From contig CALDGQ010000031.1 in the NCBI GenBank assembly GCA_937941765.1, positions 1-46,912 of the forward strand: 46,912 nucleotides of DNA, read 5' to 3'. A program made the translations under genes and the position numbers. The notes below the pieces were generated by a model, which worked only from the letters and a program-made list of their open reading frames with translations, did no database searches and was not told where the DNA came from. This stretch comes from an uncultured Saprospiraceae bacterium (GTDB taxonomy: Bacteria > Bacteroidota > Bacteroidia > Chitinophagales > Saprospiraceae). Each line of letters begins with the position of its first letter. Positions within the stretch are counted from its first letter, which is position 1. Below are positions 34,460-42,947 of this stretch, in pieces.

Positions 34460-36759
34460 AAGATTATTTAAAAAAAGATGAGTGGAAAATCATTGAAGAA
34501 GGTTTCAATCCGTCCTTCAATCGAATTTCTGAATCGATCTTTAGTTTAGGTAACGGTCGATTTGGACAACGTGCCAATTTTGAAGAAACTTATTCTGGAG
34601 ACACTTTGCAGGGACATTATCTGGCAGGAATTTATTACCCGGATAAGACACGTGTTGGATGGTGGAAAAATGGATATCCAGAATATTTTGCCAAAGTTTT
34701 AAATGCACCCAACTGGACTGGGATTCGTTTTGATATTGATGGAGAGGTATTCGATTTATCGAAATGCGAAGTCAATGATTTCAAGCGAATTTTGGATATG
34801 AAAAACGGTGTTTTAGAAAGATCTTGTGAAGCCAAATTGAAAAGTGGTCGAATTGTGAAAATCCATTCTAAAAGATTTTGCAGTATCGCAAATGATAATA
34901 TTGCTTGTATTCGATATTCATTCAAAGCAGTTAATTTTGCAGATCCAATTCAAATCACACCTTATATAGATGGAGATGTGATGAATGAGGACACGAATTA
35001 TGATGAAAAATTCTGGGAACCTATCAGTGAAACTGCTGATGAACATCAAGCATTTATTATCACAGAAACTAAAAAAACCGCTTTTCAAGTTTGTACTGGA
35101 ATGCAAATTTTGATTGAAAAAAATGGAGATCAAATTGATGCGGATAACAAATCATTTACCAAAGACAAATATGCAGAAATAGCGATTAATACTCGAATTA
35201 AAGACGATCAGGAAATAGTCGTGTATAAATACGTAGCCAACATTACTTCTGAAAATCATCCTAAAAATGAATTACAAACTATATGTAAAAAAGAAGTAGA
35301 AGCTGCAGCCGCAAATGGATTTAATCAATTGCTCGCAGACCATCAAAATGCGTGGGCTAAAAAATGGGAAGAAAGTGACATTATCATTGAAGGTGATGTA
35401 GCTGCTCAACAAGGGATTCGTTTCAATATTTTTCAACTTAACCAGACGTACACGGGAGAAGACGAACGATTGAATATTGGACCTAAAGGCTTTACAGGTG
35501 AAAAGTATGGAGGAAGTACTTATTGGGACACAGAAGCTTATTGCATACCATTTTATTTGTCAACTGCGGATCAACGAGTTGCAAGAAACTTACTAGTCTA
35601 TCGGTATAAACATTTGCAAAAAGCAATTGAGAATGCGACGAAATTAGGTTTCAAAGATGGTGCTGCCTTGTATCCTATGGTTACTATGAACGGCGAAGAA
35701 TGTCACAACGAATGGGAAATCACATTTGAAGAAATTCATAGAAATGGAGCGATTGCTTATGCTGTTTTTGATTACATTCGATATACCAATGATGAAAATT
35801 ATTTAACAGAATATGGTCTGGAACTATTAATCGGAATTGCTAGATTTTGGTCACAGCGCGTTCACTTTTCAAACCCAAAACAAAAGTATGTTATTCACGG
35901 AGTAACGGGCCCAAATGAGTATGAAAACAATGTAAATAACAATTGGTATACAAATTTCGTGGCAGTATGGTGTCTGAAATATACGATGTACGCGATCAAT
36001 TATGTGAAGTCGAATGCGCCAGCTAAATTTGAATCAATTTCAGAAAAAATAAAATTCTACGAAGTTACAGAAACCAAGGTGTGGAAAGATATTGTTGAGA
36101 AAATGTATTTTCCGGTTGATACTGAAAAACAAATATTTTTACAACAAGAAAATTTCTTAGACAAAGAAATAATTCAAGTAAAAGATTTGCCAAATGAAGA
36201 TCGCCCGATTCACCAAAAATGGTCATGGGATCGAATTCTTCGTTCGTGTTTTATCAAACAAGCAGATGTTTTGCAAGGAATATATTTTTTTGAAGATGCT
36301 TTTGATGTTGAAACCATCCAACGAAACTTTAGATTTTACGAACCGCTGACGGTTCATGAATCCAGTTTGTCACCATGTGTACACGCAATTTTAGCAGCAA
36401 AGATTGGAGACTATGACAAAGCATATGAAATGTATTTGCGGACGGCAAGATTGGATTTAGATGACTACAATAATGATACGGAAGATGGTTGTCATATCAC
36501 AAGCATGGCTGGAACTTGGATGGCAGTAGTCAAAGGATTTGGTGGTATGCGAATTGAAAATGATATGCTTTGTTTCACACCTTATTTACCATCAAAATGG
36601 AAAGGATATAGTTTCAAAATTCGATTCAGAAATCGACTCCTGCACATACAAGTCAATCAATCTGGAACCAGTATTCGAAAAGTAGCTGGTGATGAACTGA
36701 CTATAAAAGTGAAAGACAAAGACATCCGGTTAGTAAGAGACCAATCAATTCAGTGTTAA
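34456..36759 (+). CDS. GH65 disaccharide phosphorylase, probably maltose phosphorylase
   Basis: 767 residues, the usual length for GH65. The N-terminal beta-sandwich (about 10-270) begins with EEGFNPSFNRISESIFSLGNGRFGQR. The (alpha/alpha)6 catalytic barrel carries the general acid E488 in GVTGPNEYENN and the phosphate/active-site motif WSWDRILRSCFIKQADV (KQADV 601-605). A small C-terminal beta-domain closes the protein. GH65 inverting phosphorylases split alpha-glucosides with phosphate into beta-glucose 1-phosphate and glucose or another sugar. Maltose is favoured because of the pgmB and GH13 neighbours, but trehalose or kojibiose phosphorylase cannot be ruled out from motifs alone. Confidence 0.9.
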   Translation: MKDYLKKDEWKIIEEGFNPSFNRISESIFSLGNGRFGQRANFEETYSGDTLQGHYLAGIYYPDKTRVGWWKNGYPEYFAKVLNAPNWTGIRFDIDGEVFDLSKCEVNDFKRILDMKNGVLERSCEAKLKSGRIVKIHSKRFCSIANDNIACIRYSFKAVNFADPIQITPYIDGDVMNEDTNYDEKFWEPISETADEHQAFIITETKKTAFQVCTGMQILIEKNGDQIDADNKSFTKDKYAEIAINTRIKDDQEIVVYKYVANITSENHPKNELQTICKKEVEAAAANGFNQLLADHQNAWAKKWEESDIIIEGDVAAQQGIRFNIFQLNQTYTGEDERLNIGPKGFTGEKYGGSTYWDTEAYCIPFYLSTADQRVARNLLVYRYKHLQKAIENATKLGFKDGAALYPMVTMNGEECHNEWEITFEEIHRNGAIAYAVFDYIRYTNDENYLTEYGLELLIGIARFWSQRVHFSNPKQKYVIHGVTGPNEYENNVNNNWYTNFVAVWCLKYTMYAINYVKSNAPAKFESISEKIKFYEVTETKVWKDIVEKMYFPVDTEKQIFLQQENFLDKEIIQVKDLPNEDRPIHQKWSWDRILRSCFIKQADVLQGIYFFEDAFDVETIQRNFRFYEPLTVHESSLSPCVHAILAAKIGDYDKAYEMYLRTARLDLDDYNNDTEDGCHITSMAGTWMAVVKGFGGMRIENDMLCFTPYLPSKWKGYSFKIRFRNRLLHIQVNQSGTSIRKVAGDELTIKVKDKDIRLVRDQSIQC

Positions 36760-36823
36760 TTTTCTATTAAATGAGTTGTCTCCAAATATGATTTAACCAT
36801 ATAAATAAGTAGTATTGTATATC

Positions 36824-36846
36824 ATACAAATTAGGTCAATTTGTAT
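36824..36846. promoter_or_regulatory. Operator-like palindrome before the GH13 lipoprotein gene
   Basis: Perfect inverted repeat ATACAAATT (36824-36832), centre AGGTC, AATTTGTAT (36838-36846), ending 25 bases before the chosen start codon. Its size and position fit an operator for a dimeric regulator. No regulator gene for maltose is in the window. Confidence 0.5.
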
Positions 36847-36871
36847 AAAGCGCATATTAAATTTATCAGCT

Positions 36872-38284
36872 ATGAATTTTAAATTTTTCCTTCTTTTCAT
36901 TTCGTTTATTATTTGGTTTGCTAGTTGCAAGCAATCTGAACCAACAACCAATGGATTGATTAATAATTCGATGGAATCGGTGAAAACAAAAGCTTCCAAG
37001 ACTTTACCTGATTGGGCAAAAAATGCGAACGTTTACGAAGTGAATATCCGACAATATACCAAGGAAGGAACTTTCAATGCTTTTGCAAAACATCTGCCTC
37101 GATTGAAAAAAATGGGTGTTGATATTTTGTGGTTGATGCCGATATTTCCAATTTCGGAAACCAAAAGAAAAGGACCGCTTGGAAGTTATTATGCAGTTTC
37201 AGATTTTAGAGAAGTAAATCCAGAATTTGGAACGTTAGAAGATGTTCGAGCACTTATAAAAAAAATTCATGACTTAGATATGCGTATTGTGTTGGATTGG
37301 GTGCCGAATCACACCGGTTGGGATCACACTTGGATCAAACAACATCCTGATTATTATGTGCACGATGCGAAGACCGACACGATTGTGCATGGACGTGATC
37401 GAGATGATAAAATTACGGATTGGTATGATGTTGCAGAGTTGAATTACGACAACAAAGACATGCGTAAGTTGATGATCGAAGATATGAAATATTGGATTGC
37501 GGAAGAAGACATCGACGGATATCGTTTGGATTGTGCACATAGTGTTCAGGTAGATTTCTGGGATGAAGCAACACCAGAATTATATAAAATCAAACCAATC
37601 TTTTTATTACCAGAAACCAATGAACCATCTTTTAGAAACGGTGGCAACTTCGACTTAACCTATGGTTGGGAATGGCATCATTTGATGAATGAAATTGCAG
37701 TTGGGAAGAAAAAAGCTAGTGATCTTGACAAGATGTTTACGGAATATGGCGAAAAATACAAACGTGGATTTACCATGCAATTTACTTCCAATCATGACGA
37801 AAATTCTTGGAATGGATCTGAAATAGAGCGAATGAAAGATGGATACAAAGCATTCGCAGTACTCGCAGCTACTTTTGATGGAATGCCGTTGATCTATAGC
37901 GGGCAAGAAGAGCCGCTAATCAAGCGTTTGGAGTTTTTTGACAAAGACGAAATCAAGTGGGGAAGTTTTGCCAACGCAGAGATGTACACCAAACTTTTTG
38001 ATTTAAAACACCGCAACAAAGCTTTATGGAACGGCGATTATGGCGGACCACTTCAAAAAATTGATTGTGGTAATGAATATGTTTATTCCTTTTCTCGTTC
38101 AAAAGATGGAGACAAAGTAGTCGTACTTATCAACCTTTCTGATCAACCACAAAATTTAAAATTGGCAGATGAAAATCATGCAGGTGCTTATAGTAGTGTT
38201 TTTGGTAACAGTACAGTTACATTAACTGCCGGTATGGAGATGAAGTTGAAGCCTTGGGAGTATATTGTTTTAGAGGCGGAGTAG
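36872..38284 (+). CDS. GH13 alpha-amylase-family lipoprotein
   Basis: 470 residues from the ATG at 36872; the frame runs upstream to a TTG at 36815, but only the internal ATG gives a proper lipoprotein signal (MNFKFFLLFISFIIWFASC, acylated C19). The catalytic barrel holds the standard residues: nucleophile D220 in DGYRLDCAH, acid/base E248 in LLPETNEP, and D309 in TSNHDENSW; VLDWVPNHTGW is the first conserved region. The C-terminal beta-domain ends EMKLKPWEYIVLE. GH13 enzymes hydrolyse or transfer alpha-1,4-glucans. As a lipoprotein it would work at the membrane on maltodextrins, making short sugars for the cytoplasmic phosphorylase route. It lies 112 bases after the GH65 gene, past an operator-like palindrome, so it may be separately controlled. 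No SusC/SusD or maltose transporter is present nearby. Confidence 0.9.
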   Translation: MNFKFFLLFISFIIWFASCKQSEPTTNGLINNSMESVKTKASKTLPDWAKNANVYEVNIRQYTKEGTFNAFAKHLPRLKKMGVDILWLMPIFPISETKRKGPLGSYYAVSDFREVNPEFGTLEDVRALIKKIHDLDMRIVLDWVPNHTGWDHTWIKQHPDYYVHDAKTDTIVHGRDRDDKITDWYDVAELNYDNKDMRKLMIEDMKYWIAEEDIDGYRLDCAHSVQVDFWDEATPELYKIKPIFLLPETNEPSFRNGGNFDLTYGWEWHHLMNEIAVGKKKASDLDKMFTEYGEKYKRGFTMQFTSNHDENSWNGSEIERMKDGYKAFAVLAATFDGMPLIYSGQEEPLIKRLEFFDKDEIKWGSFANAEMYTKLFDLKHRNKALWNGDYGGPLQKIDCGNEYVYSFSRSKDGDKVVVLINLSDQPQNLKLADENHAGAYSSVFGNSTVTLTAGMEMKLKPWEYIVLEAE

Positions 38285-38349
38285 TTTGTTGGGAAATTTA
38301 TTCAAATATTAAGAATTGGCAAAATGCGTATTGAGATAAAAGCAATTAA

Positions 38350-38380
38350 GTTTACCAAACTTTAAAAGTCTATGGTAAAC
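38350..38380. promoter_or_regulatory. Short inverted repeat GTTTACC/GGTAAAC
   Basis: GTTTACC (38350-38356) and GGTAAAC (38374-38380), 17 bases apart, between the GH13 gene and the B3/4 gene. It precedes the -7 element at 38397 and could be an operator or a weak terminator hairpin; there is no T-run. Confidence 0.3.
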
Positions 38381-38396
38381 TATTTAAGTTTTGAAT

Positions 38397-38404
38397 TATA
38401 TTTG
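38397..38404 (+). promoter_or_regulatory. Candidate -7 element TATATTTG
   Basis: Perfect TAnnTTTG match 29 bases before the B3/4 gene start. No clear TTG -33 element is seen at the usual spacing. Confidence 0.45.
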
Positions 38405-38433
38405 ATCGAAATTCAAAACTGTTACAAACAAGT

Positions 38434-39114
38434 ATGAGCCAATTTTCAATCCAAATCGATGCCGAAATAAAATCTAAATATCCATCCACTCGTTTAGGAT
38501 GTCTGTCAGGAAACATAAAAGTAGCAACAGACACCTTAGAATTGTGGAAAGTAATTGATCCTGCAATAGCTGATTTGCAAGCAAGACTCCAAGTAGAAGA
38601 TATTTCCAAAATCGAAGCGATTCAACACGGACGAAAGGCTTACAAAAGTTTTGGAAAAGACCCAGCACGATATCGATTGTCCGCAGAAGCATTGTTAAGA
38701 AGAATTGTGAGTGGTAAAGGGATTTACAAAATTAACAACATCGTAGATTTACTTAATTTGGTTTCTGTCAAATCAGGAATTTCTATTGGTGGTTATGATA
38801 CCGAACACATTAAGGGCGATATTTCTTTAGGAATTGGGAAGAAAGACGAACCATACAATGCGATCGGTCGTGGTAGTTTGAATATCGAATTTTTGCCAAC
38901 CTTACGTGATACTTTATCTGCATTTGGAAGTCCAACCTCAGATTCGCAAAGAACAATGGCGCACGCAACTACAACACAATTTATGATGGTGTTTTTTGAC
39001 TTTGGAAGTTCTGATGGATTGGAAAATTCGATGGATGAGGCGGAGTTATTGATGAAGGAATTTGCGAGTGGAGGTGCGTTGGAGCGATGGGTGGTAACTG
39101 CAAATGTGTCCTAA
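38434..39114 (+). CDS. B3/4 domain protein (PheRS beta-like)
   Basis: 226 residues made almost wholly of a B3/4 domain, the fold found in the beta subunit of phenylalanyl-tRNA synthetase, where it takes part in substrate handling and editing. Recognisable stretches are EAIQHGRKAYKSFGKDPARYRLSAEALLRRI (about 62-92), INNIVDLLNLVSVKSGISIGGYD (about 100-122) and the C-terminal SQRTMAHATTTQFMMVFFDF. Free-standing B3/4 proteins may edit mischarged tRNAs or bind free amino acids, but their role is not settled. Length is usual for the stand-alone group. A promoter-like element stands just upstream. Confidence 0.85.
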   Translation: MSQFSIQIDAEIKSKYPSTRLGCLSGNIKVATDTLELWKVIDPAIADLQARLQVEDISKIEAIQHGRKAYKSFGKDPARYRLSAEALLRRIVSGKGIYKINNIVDLLNLVSVKSGISIGGYDTEHIKGDISLGIGKKDEPYNAIGRGSLNIEFLPTLRDTLSAFGSPTSDSQRTMAHATTTQFMMVFFDFGSSDGLENSMDEAELLMKEFASGGALERWVVTANVS

Positions 39115-39156
39115 TATAATTTCTTTGAACAGAATACTTTGAGTAAATTTATTGAT

Positions 39157-39291
39157 ATGAGAAGAGAAATTAGAAACGGAATAATATTGTTGATTTTAAT
39201 AGCATCAAATGGATCCTTTTTTGGCATGCTTAGGTTGGGAGTTGGTTATGTTTTTAAGAATGAGAAACCCGATCCAGAGAATGGAAATTAG
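39157..39291 (+). CDS. 44-residue membrane microprotein
   Basis: Short ORF ATG 39157 to TAG 39289-39291. The product begins MRREIRNGIILLILIASNGS, a positive head followed by a hydrophobic segment that continues FFGMLRLGVGYVF, then a polar tail KNEKPDPENGN. The whole hydrophobic part is about 24 residues, enough for one membrane helix. AATACTTTG, one base short of a -7 element, stands about 18 bases upstream. It lies 27 bases before the SAP-domain gene. No family is recognised; coding status rests on the membrane-helix layout and position only. Confidence 0.45.
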   Translation: MRREIRNGIILLILIASNGSFFGMLRLGVGYVFKNEKPDPENGN

Positions 39292-39318
39292 TAATGAAAA
39301 TATATTGTTACAGTATCA

Positions 39319-39915
39319 ATGGACAAGCGCCCCGAACTAAACAACAAAATTAGTCCAAAAGATTTTAGAGACTTCTATTGGCTTAAAGAAGAACTAGTTT
39401 TATTCTGTAGAAAAGAAGGTTTGAAGAAATCAGGAGGAAAAATTGAAATTGCCAATCGAATTGAAAAATATCTTGAAACTGGTTCGAAAGAAATTGCAAA
39501 AGCAAAGAAAAAGCAAACCAATAAATCCAATTTTGATTGGAATACTGCTACTTTGACCCTTCAAACAAAAATTACCGACAGTTATAAAAATTCAGAAAAT
39601 GTCCGCAAATTTTTCCAAAAAGAAATAGGAAAGCAATTCAAGTTCAATGTCAAATTCATGAATTGGATGAAGTTGAATGTAGGAAAAACTTTGAACCAAG
39701 CCATAAAAGAATGGAAACGGATTGATATAGAGAAAAAAAACAACACGAGTCCCAAAGAAATTGCACCTCAATTTGAGTACAATACTTACCTAAGAGATTT
39801 TTTGAAAGATAATCCAAATGAAAATCGCAAAACAGGAATTAAACTTTGGAAAATTAAGCGGTCATTGCGCGGAGATAATGTATATTGTAAAACTGATTTA
39901 AAGTTGCTAAAATAG
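39319..39915 (+). CDS. SAP domain / DUF6434 protein
   Basis: 198 residues. The N-terminal part (about 10-52, FRDFYWLKEELVLFCRKEGLKKSGGKIEIANRIEKYL) is a SAP-type helix-loop-helix, a small DNA-binding fold. A basic linker (KEIAKAKKKQTNKS) leads to a segment I associate with DUF6434: FDWNTATLTLQTKITDSYKNSENVRKFFQKEIG and MNWMKLNVGKTLNQAIKEWKRI (about 72-140). A final part KTGIKLWKIKRSLRGDN may repeat that helix. The protein is rich in Lys and Asn and lacks export signals. It is probably a nucleoid or DNA-associated protein; no enzyme motif is visible. Function unknown. Confidence 0.75.
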   Translation: MDKRPELNNKISPKDFRDFYWLKEELVLFCRKEGLKKSGGKIEIANRIEKYLETGSKEIAKAKKKQTNKSNFDWNTATLTLQTKITDSYKNSENVRKFFQKEIGKQFKFNVKFMNWMKLNVGKTLNQAIKEWKRIDIEKKNNTSPKEIAPQFEYNTYLRDFLKDNPNENRKTGIKLWKIKRSLRGDNVYCKTDLKLLK

Positions 39916-39937
39916 CTACCTCCAAATTTTTTCATGA

Positions 39938-40528
39938 ATGCATAATTCTTCCAACAATATTAGTCCGATCATTTCATTTTTTTCTAATTTCATTAAAGTA
40001 AATGAGGAGGAAATTGCTTTTCTACAATCCGTTGTTATACACAAATCATTTAAGGCAAAAGAAGTAATTTATCGGCAAGGCGAAATCCAGAAATATATGG
40101 GTTTTATAACACAAGGAGCGATTCGATTTTATTTTATAGATGAAAAAGGAGAAGAATATACAAGTGAATTTGCTTTTGAAAATGTACCTATTGGTCAATA
40201 TAGTGGATTGATAAATGAAGCAAAATCTCCATCAAATATTCAAGCATTAGAGCCGACCGAATTATTGTTACTCACCAAAGATTCCTTTTTAGAATTTCTA
40301 AATTTGTATCCAAGATATTATTCCGTGATTTCGAATGTGATGAGCACTGCGTTAGAAGATCTTGCTATCAGAAATAAATTGCTTCACATTCATTCGTCCA
40401 GAGAACGTTACGAAGCACTTTGCAAACTTCAGCCAGAAATTATAAAACGTGTTCCCCTTACACATATCGCTTCTTATCTCAAAATGGCATTGGGAACTTT
40501 GAGCCGAATTCGTGCGGGGAAACTATAG
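39938..40528 (+). CDS. Crp/Fnr-family transcriptional regulator
   Basis: 196 residues. The N-terminal cyclic-nucleotide-binding-like domain (about 25-125) has the pattern FKAKEVIYRQGEIQKYMGFITQGAIRFYFIDEKGEEYTSEFAFEN typical of Bacteroidota Crp/Fnr proteins. No Fnr-type Cys cluster is present, so an Fe-S oxygen sensor is not indicated. The C-terminal HTH is short (VPLTHIASYLKMALGTLSRIRAGKL), as is normal in this group. The ATG at 39938 is used; an earlier ATG at 39934 is out of frame and stops after three codons. Ligand and targets are unknown. Confidence 0.85.
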   Translation: MHNSSNNISPIISFFSNFIKVNEEEIAFLQSVVIHKSFKAKEVIYRQGEIQKYMGFITQGAIRFYFIDEKGEEYTSEFAFENVPIGQYSGLINEAKSPSNIQALEPTELLLLTKDSFLEFLNLYPRYYSVISNVMSTALEDLAIRNKLLHIHSSRERYEALCKLQPEIIKRVPLTHIASYLKMALGTLSRIRAGKL

Positions 40529-40576
40529 ATGATGTATGATAATTTTTTCGTACCTAAAGGCTTACTCAAATGTATG

Positions 40577-40636
40577 ATGTATGATATGACGTAAGTGCGC
40601 GGACCAAGAGCACGAACTGATGGTCATATCATACAT
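40577..40636. repeat. 14-bp inverted repeat after the Crp/Fnr gene
   Basis: ATGTATGATATGAC (40577-40590) and GTCATATCATACAT (40623-40636), 32 bases apart. The word ATGTATGAT also occurs at about 40532 and 40570, so the block has extra direct copies. It could be a regulator site, for example for the Crp/Fnr protein, or a read-through barrier. No T-run follows. Confidence 0.6.
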
Positions 40637-40715
40637 GATACTTCATTAATCAAAATATCAAATATCAAAACATCATTATTTAACCTACGTTAAATCCAAA
40701 GACCTCCAATAGTAT

Positions 40716-40723
40716 TAACTTTG
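40716..40723 (+). promoter_or_regulatory. Candidate -7 element TAACTTTG
   Basis: Perfect TAnnTTTG match 32 bases before the penicillin-acylase gene start. The identical word stands at the same kind of distance before the next gene (42915-42922). Confidence 0.55.
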
Positions 40724-40754
40724 CTGAATTTTAAACAACAAATATCAGCAAAAA

Positions 40755-42851
40755 ATGCTCAGACCAATTTCCCTCGTTCTATCACTTACCTTCTTTTTTA
40801 CAACACTCTTCGCTCAATCAAATATCATCGTTAGCAATATCGACATCATTCGATCTGAATACGGGATTCCTCATATTTTCACGAAGACAGATGCGGAAGC
40901 AGTCTATGGAATCGGGTGGGCACAATGTGAAGATGGATTCAATATGATGCAAGATAATTTTGCAGCTACTAAAGGAATCTCTGGACGAGTTAGTGGAAAA
41001 ATTGGAGCATTGTTAGATTTATTATATCAAGTATTTGACATCGAAGCCTTTGTGAATGAGCGATATGAAAAGGACATCTCTCCAGAAATGGAAGCTTTGC
41101 TTCAGGCTTATGCGGACGCGATTAATAAATATGCAACTTTGCATCCAAAAGAAGTGAAAAGTAAAAAATTATTTCCGATAACTCCCAAGCATATTGTTGG
41201 AATGTATACGCTGCAATTTCATTTAATGCATAATTCAGGAATGGAGTTGGGAAAATTGTTGACAAAAAAATATGAATATCAATTAACAAAACATTTACAT
41301 AGAGGTTCTAATGCGATGGCATATAGTCCATTGAAAACTACGGATGAAAAAACATACTTGATTGGCAATCCACATCAACCGATCAATACCATTGGGAATT
41401 GGTGGGAAGTGAGTGTTCACTCCGAGGAAGGGTATGAAATGTTTGGTGCAACTTTCTCGGTAGGTGGTTTGACTCCGGTGTTAGGAAGTAATCGACATTT
41501 AGGTTGGTCTCATACCACCAATTATCAAAATAGCTCGGATGTTTATAAATTAGAAATGCATCCAACCCGAAAAAATGTTTACAAATATGATGGAGAATGG
41601 TTGAAATTGGAAAAAGATAAAGCCAAACTAAAAGTCAAAATCGGTCCACTGGTAATTCCAGTTTCGAAGAAATTTTTTAGAAGTAAATACGGTCCAACTT
41701 TTAAAAAGGAGTCTGGGTATTATTCTTACAAAAGCCATGCATTTTACAATCTTAGGGGAGCTGAACAATGGTATAAAATGGGGAAGGCAAAAAATATGGA
41801 GGAATTCAAAACGGCATTAGATATCCAAGGGGTGCCAAGCCAGACCATTACTTATGGTGATAAAGACGGACATATTTTTCATCTCAGTTATTTTGTGCAT
41901 CCTGTTCGTGATGAAAGTTTTGATTGGACCAATGTGTTGACAGGAAATACTTCTGCTAATAATTGGGATATGGAAAAAGTACATCCGGTTAGTGCCAATC
42001 CTCAAGTTGTTGATCCTGCCTGTGGTTACGTTTATAATTGCAACAATACAGTTTTTAAAATGACTGCGCCAGAAGAGAATTTGAAACCAGAAGATTTTCC
42101 TAAAAGTTTCCATTTGCTAACAAGTAATACACTTAGAGCTAAACGTTTTGAGAATTTAATTAAGGATTATGAAACCATTAGTTTTGAAGAGGCTAGAGTG
42201 TTGAGAGAGGATATTACGATTCATTTGGAAGATTTGTCTTTTAGAAATTGTATGAATTGCAATGAGATGCCAAACTTAATAGCCAGATATCCAGAATTAG
42301 CTGACTACAAAAAAGTATTCGAAAAGTGGAATGGTTCCTTTGATATCAATAACAAACAGGCTGCTTTGTTTTGTGTTACCGTGTATAATATTTCAAAACA
42401 TATTAGGAAGCAAATGGGAAATTTAGAACAAGAAGTGCCTGAAGAAGAACTTGTAAAAGCAATGTTGAAAGCTCAAAAATTTCTTAAAAAGCATCATGGA
42501 GGATTAGAAGTTGAATTGGGAAAAGTGCAAAAAGCGGTAAGAGGAAAGAACAAGGACAAAGTCGAATTACCGATGTATGGAAATGTAAATACCTTAGCAA
42601 ATGCTGCATTTATTCCTTATGAAAAAGGTAAGTTCAAAATTGACTCAGGAGATAGTTTTATCTTTTATGCAAAATATGGTAAGGGGGGACTTGAAAGTTT
42701 AGAGACCATCAATGCATTTGGTAACAGTATGAAGCCGAAACATCCAAATCATACGGATCAAACAGAAATGTATGTCAAACGTCAGACCAAAAAGGTGGAG
42801 TTGGATCTAGAAAAATTGCGTAGTTCGGGTAAGGCTTATCACCCTCAATAA
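40755..42851 (+). CDS. Penicillin acylase family (Ntn) hydrolase, possibly an acyl-homoserine-lactone or amide acylase
   Basis: 698 residues with a signal peptide (cleavage near LFAQ, 21). The family is made as a precursor that cuts itself before a Ser, which then becomes the N-terminal nucleophile. Here the site is G184-S185-N186 in HLHRGSNAMAY, giving an alpha chain of about 160 residues and a beta chain of about 510. Other expected features are RSEYGIPHIFTKTDAEAVYGIGWAQCEDG (33-61), GNPHQPIN after the nucleophile, and SFVVF-like and TNTWS-like regions replaced here by more diverged sequence. Members hydrolyse amide bonds of penicillins, cephalosporins or acyl-homoserine lactones. Periplasmic action is expected. 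Substrate cannot be fixed from sequence. It lies next to another secreted hydrolase with the same promoter motif. Confidence 0.87.
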   Translation: MLRPISLVLSLTFFFTTLFAQSNIIVSNIDIIRSEYGIPHIFTKTDAEAVYGIGWAQCEDGFNMMQDNFAATKGISGRVSGKIGALLDLLYQVFDIEAFVNERYEKDISPEMEALLQAYADAINKYATLHPKEVKSKKLFPITPKHIVGMYTLQFHLMHNSGMELGKLLTKKYEYQLTKHLHRGSNAMAYSPLKTTDEKTYLIGNPHQPINTIGNWWEVSVHSEEGYEMFGATFSVGGLTPVLGSNRHLGWSHTTNYQNSSDVYKLEMHPTRKNVYKYDGEWLKLEKDKAKLKVKIGPLVIPVSKKFFRSKYGPTFKKESGYYSYKSHAFYNLRGAEQWYKMGKAKNMEEFKTALDIQGVPSQTITYGDKDGHIFHLSYFVHPVRDESFDWTNVLTGNTSANNWDMEKVHPVSANPQVVDPACGYVYNCNNTVFKMTAPEENLKPEDFPKSFHLLTSNTLRAKRFENLIKDYETISFEEARVLREDITIHLEDLSFRNCMNCNEMPNLIARYPELADYKKVFEKWNGSFDINNKQAALFCVTVYNISKHIRKQMGNLEQEVPEEELVKAMLKAQKFLKKHHGGLEVELGKVQKAVRGKNKDKVELPMYGNVNTLANAAFIPYEKGKFKIDSGDSFIFYAKYGKGGLESLETINAFGNSMKPKHPNHTDQTEMYVKRQTKKVELDLEKLRSSGKAYHPQ

Positions 42852-42914
42852 GATAGGGATCTGTAAGGCGATTTCCATTTAATTATAAGCAAATTAACTT
42901 GCAAAATAAATCAT

Positions 42915-42922
42915 TAACTTTG
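42915..42922 (+). promoter_or_regulatory. Candidate -7 element TAACTTTG
   Basis: Perfect TAnnTTTG match, 26 bases before the alpha/beta-hydrolase start. Same word as at 40716-40723. Confidence 0.5.
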
Positions 42923-42947
42923 ATCCAACCAAACCAATATATTCAAC

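Noticed and set aside
36815..36871. Extended N-terminus of the GH13 protein from a TTG
   Set aside because: It would bury the lipoprotein signal behind 19 residues and overlap the operator-like palindrome.
39938..40528. Fnr-type oxygen sensor
   Set aside because: No Cys cluster is present in the sensory domain; only the general Crp/Fnr family can be claimed.
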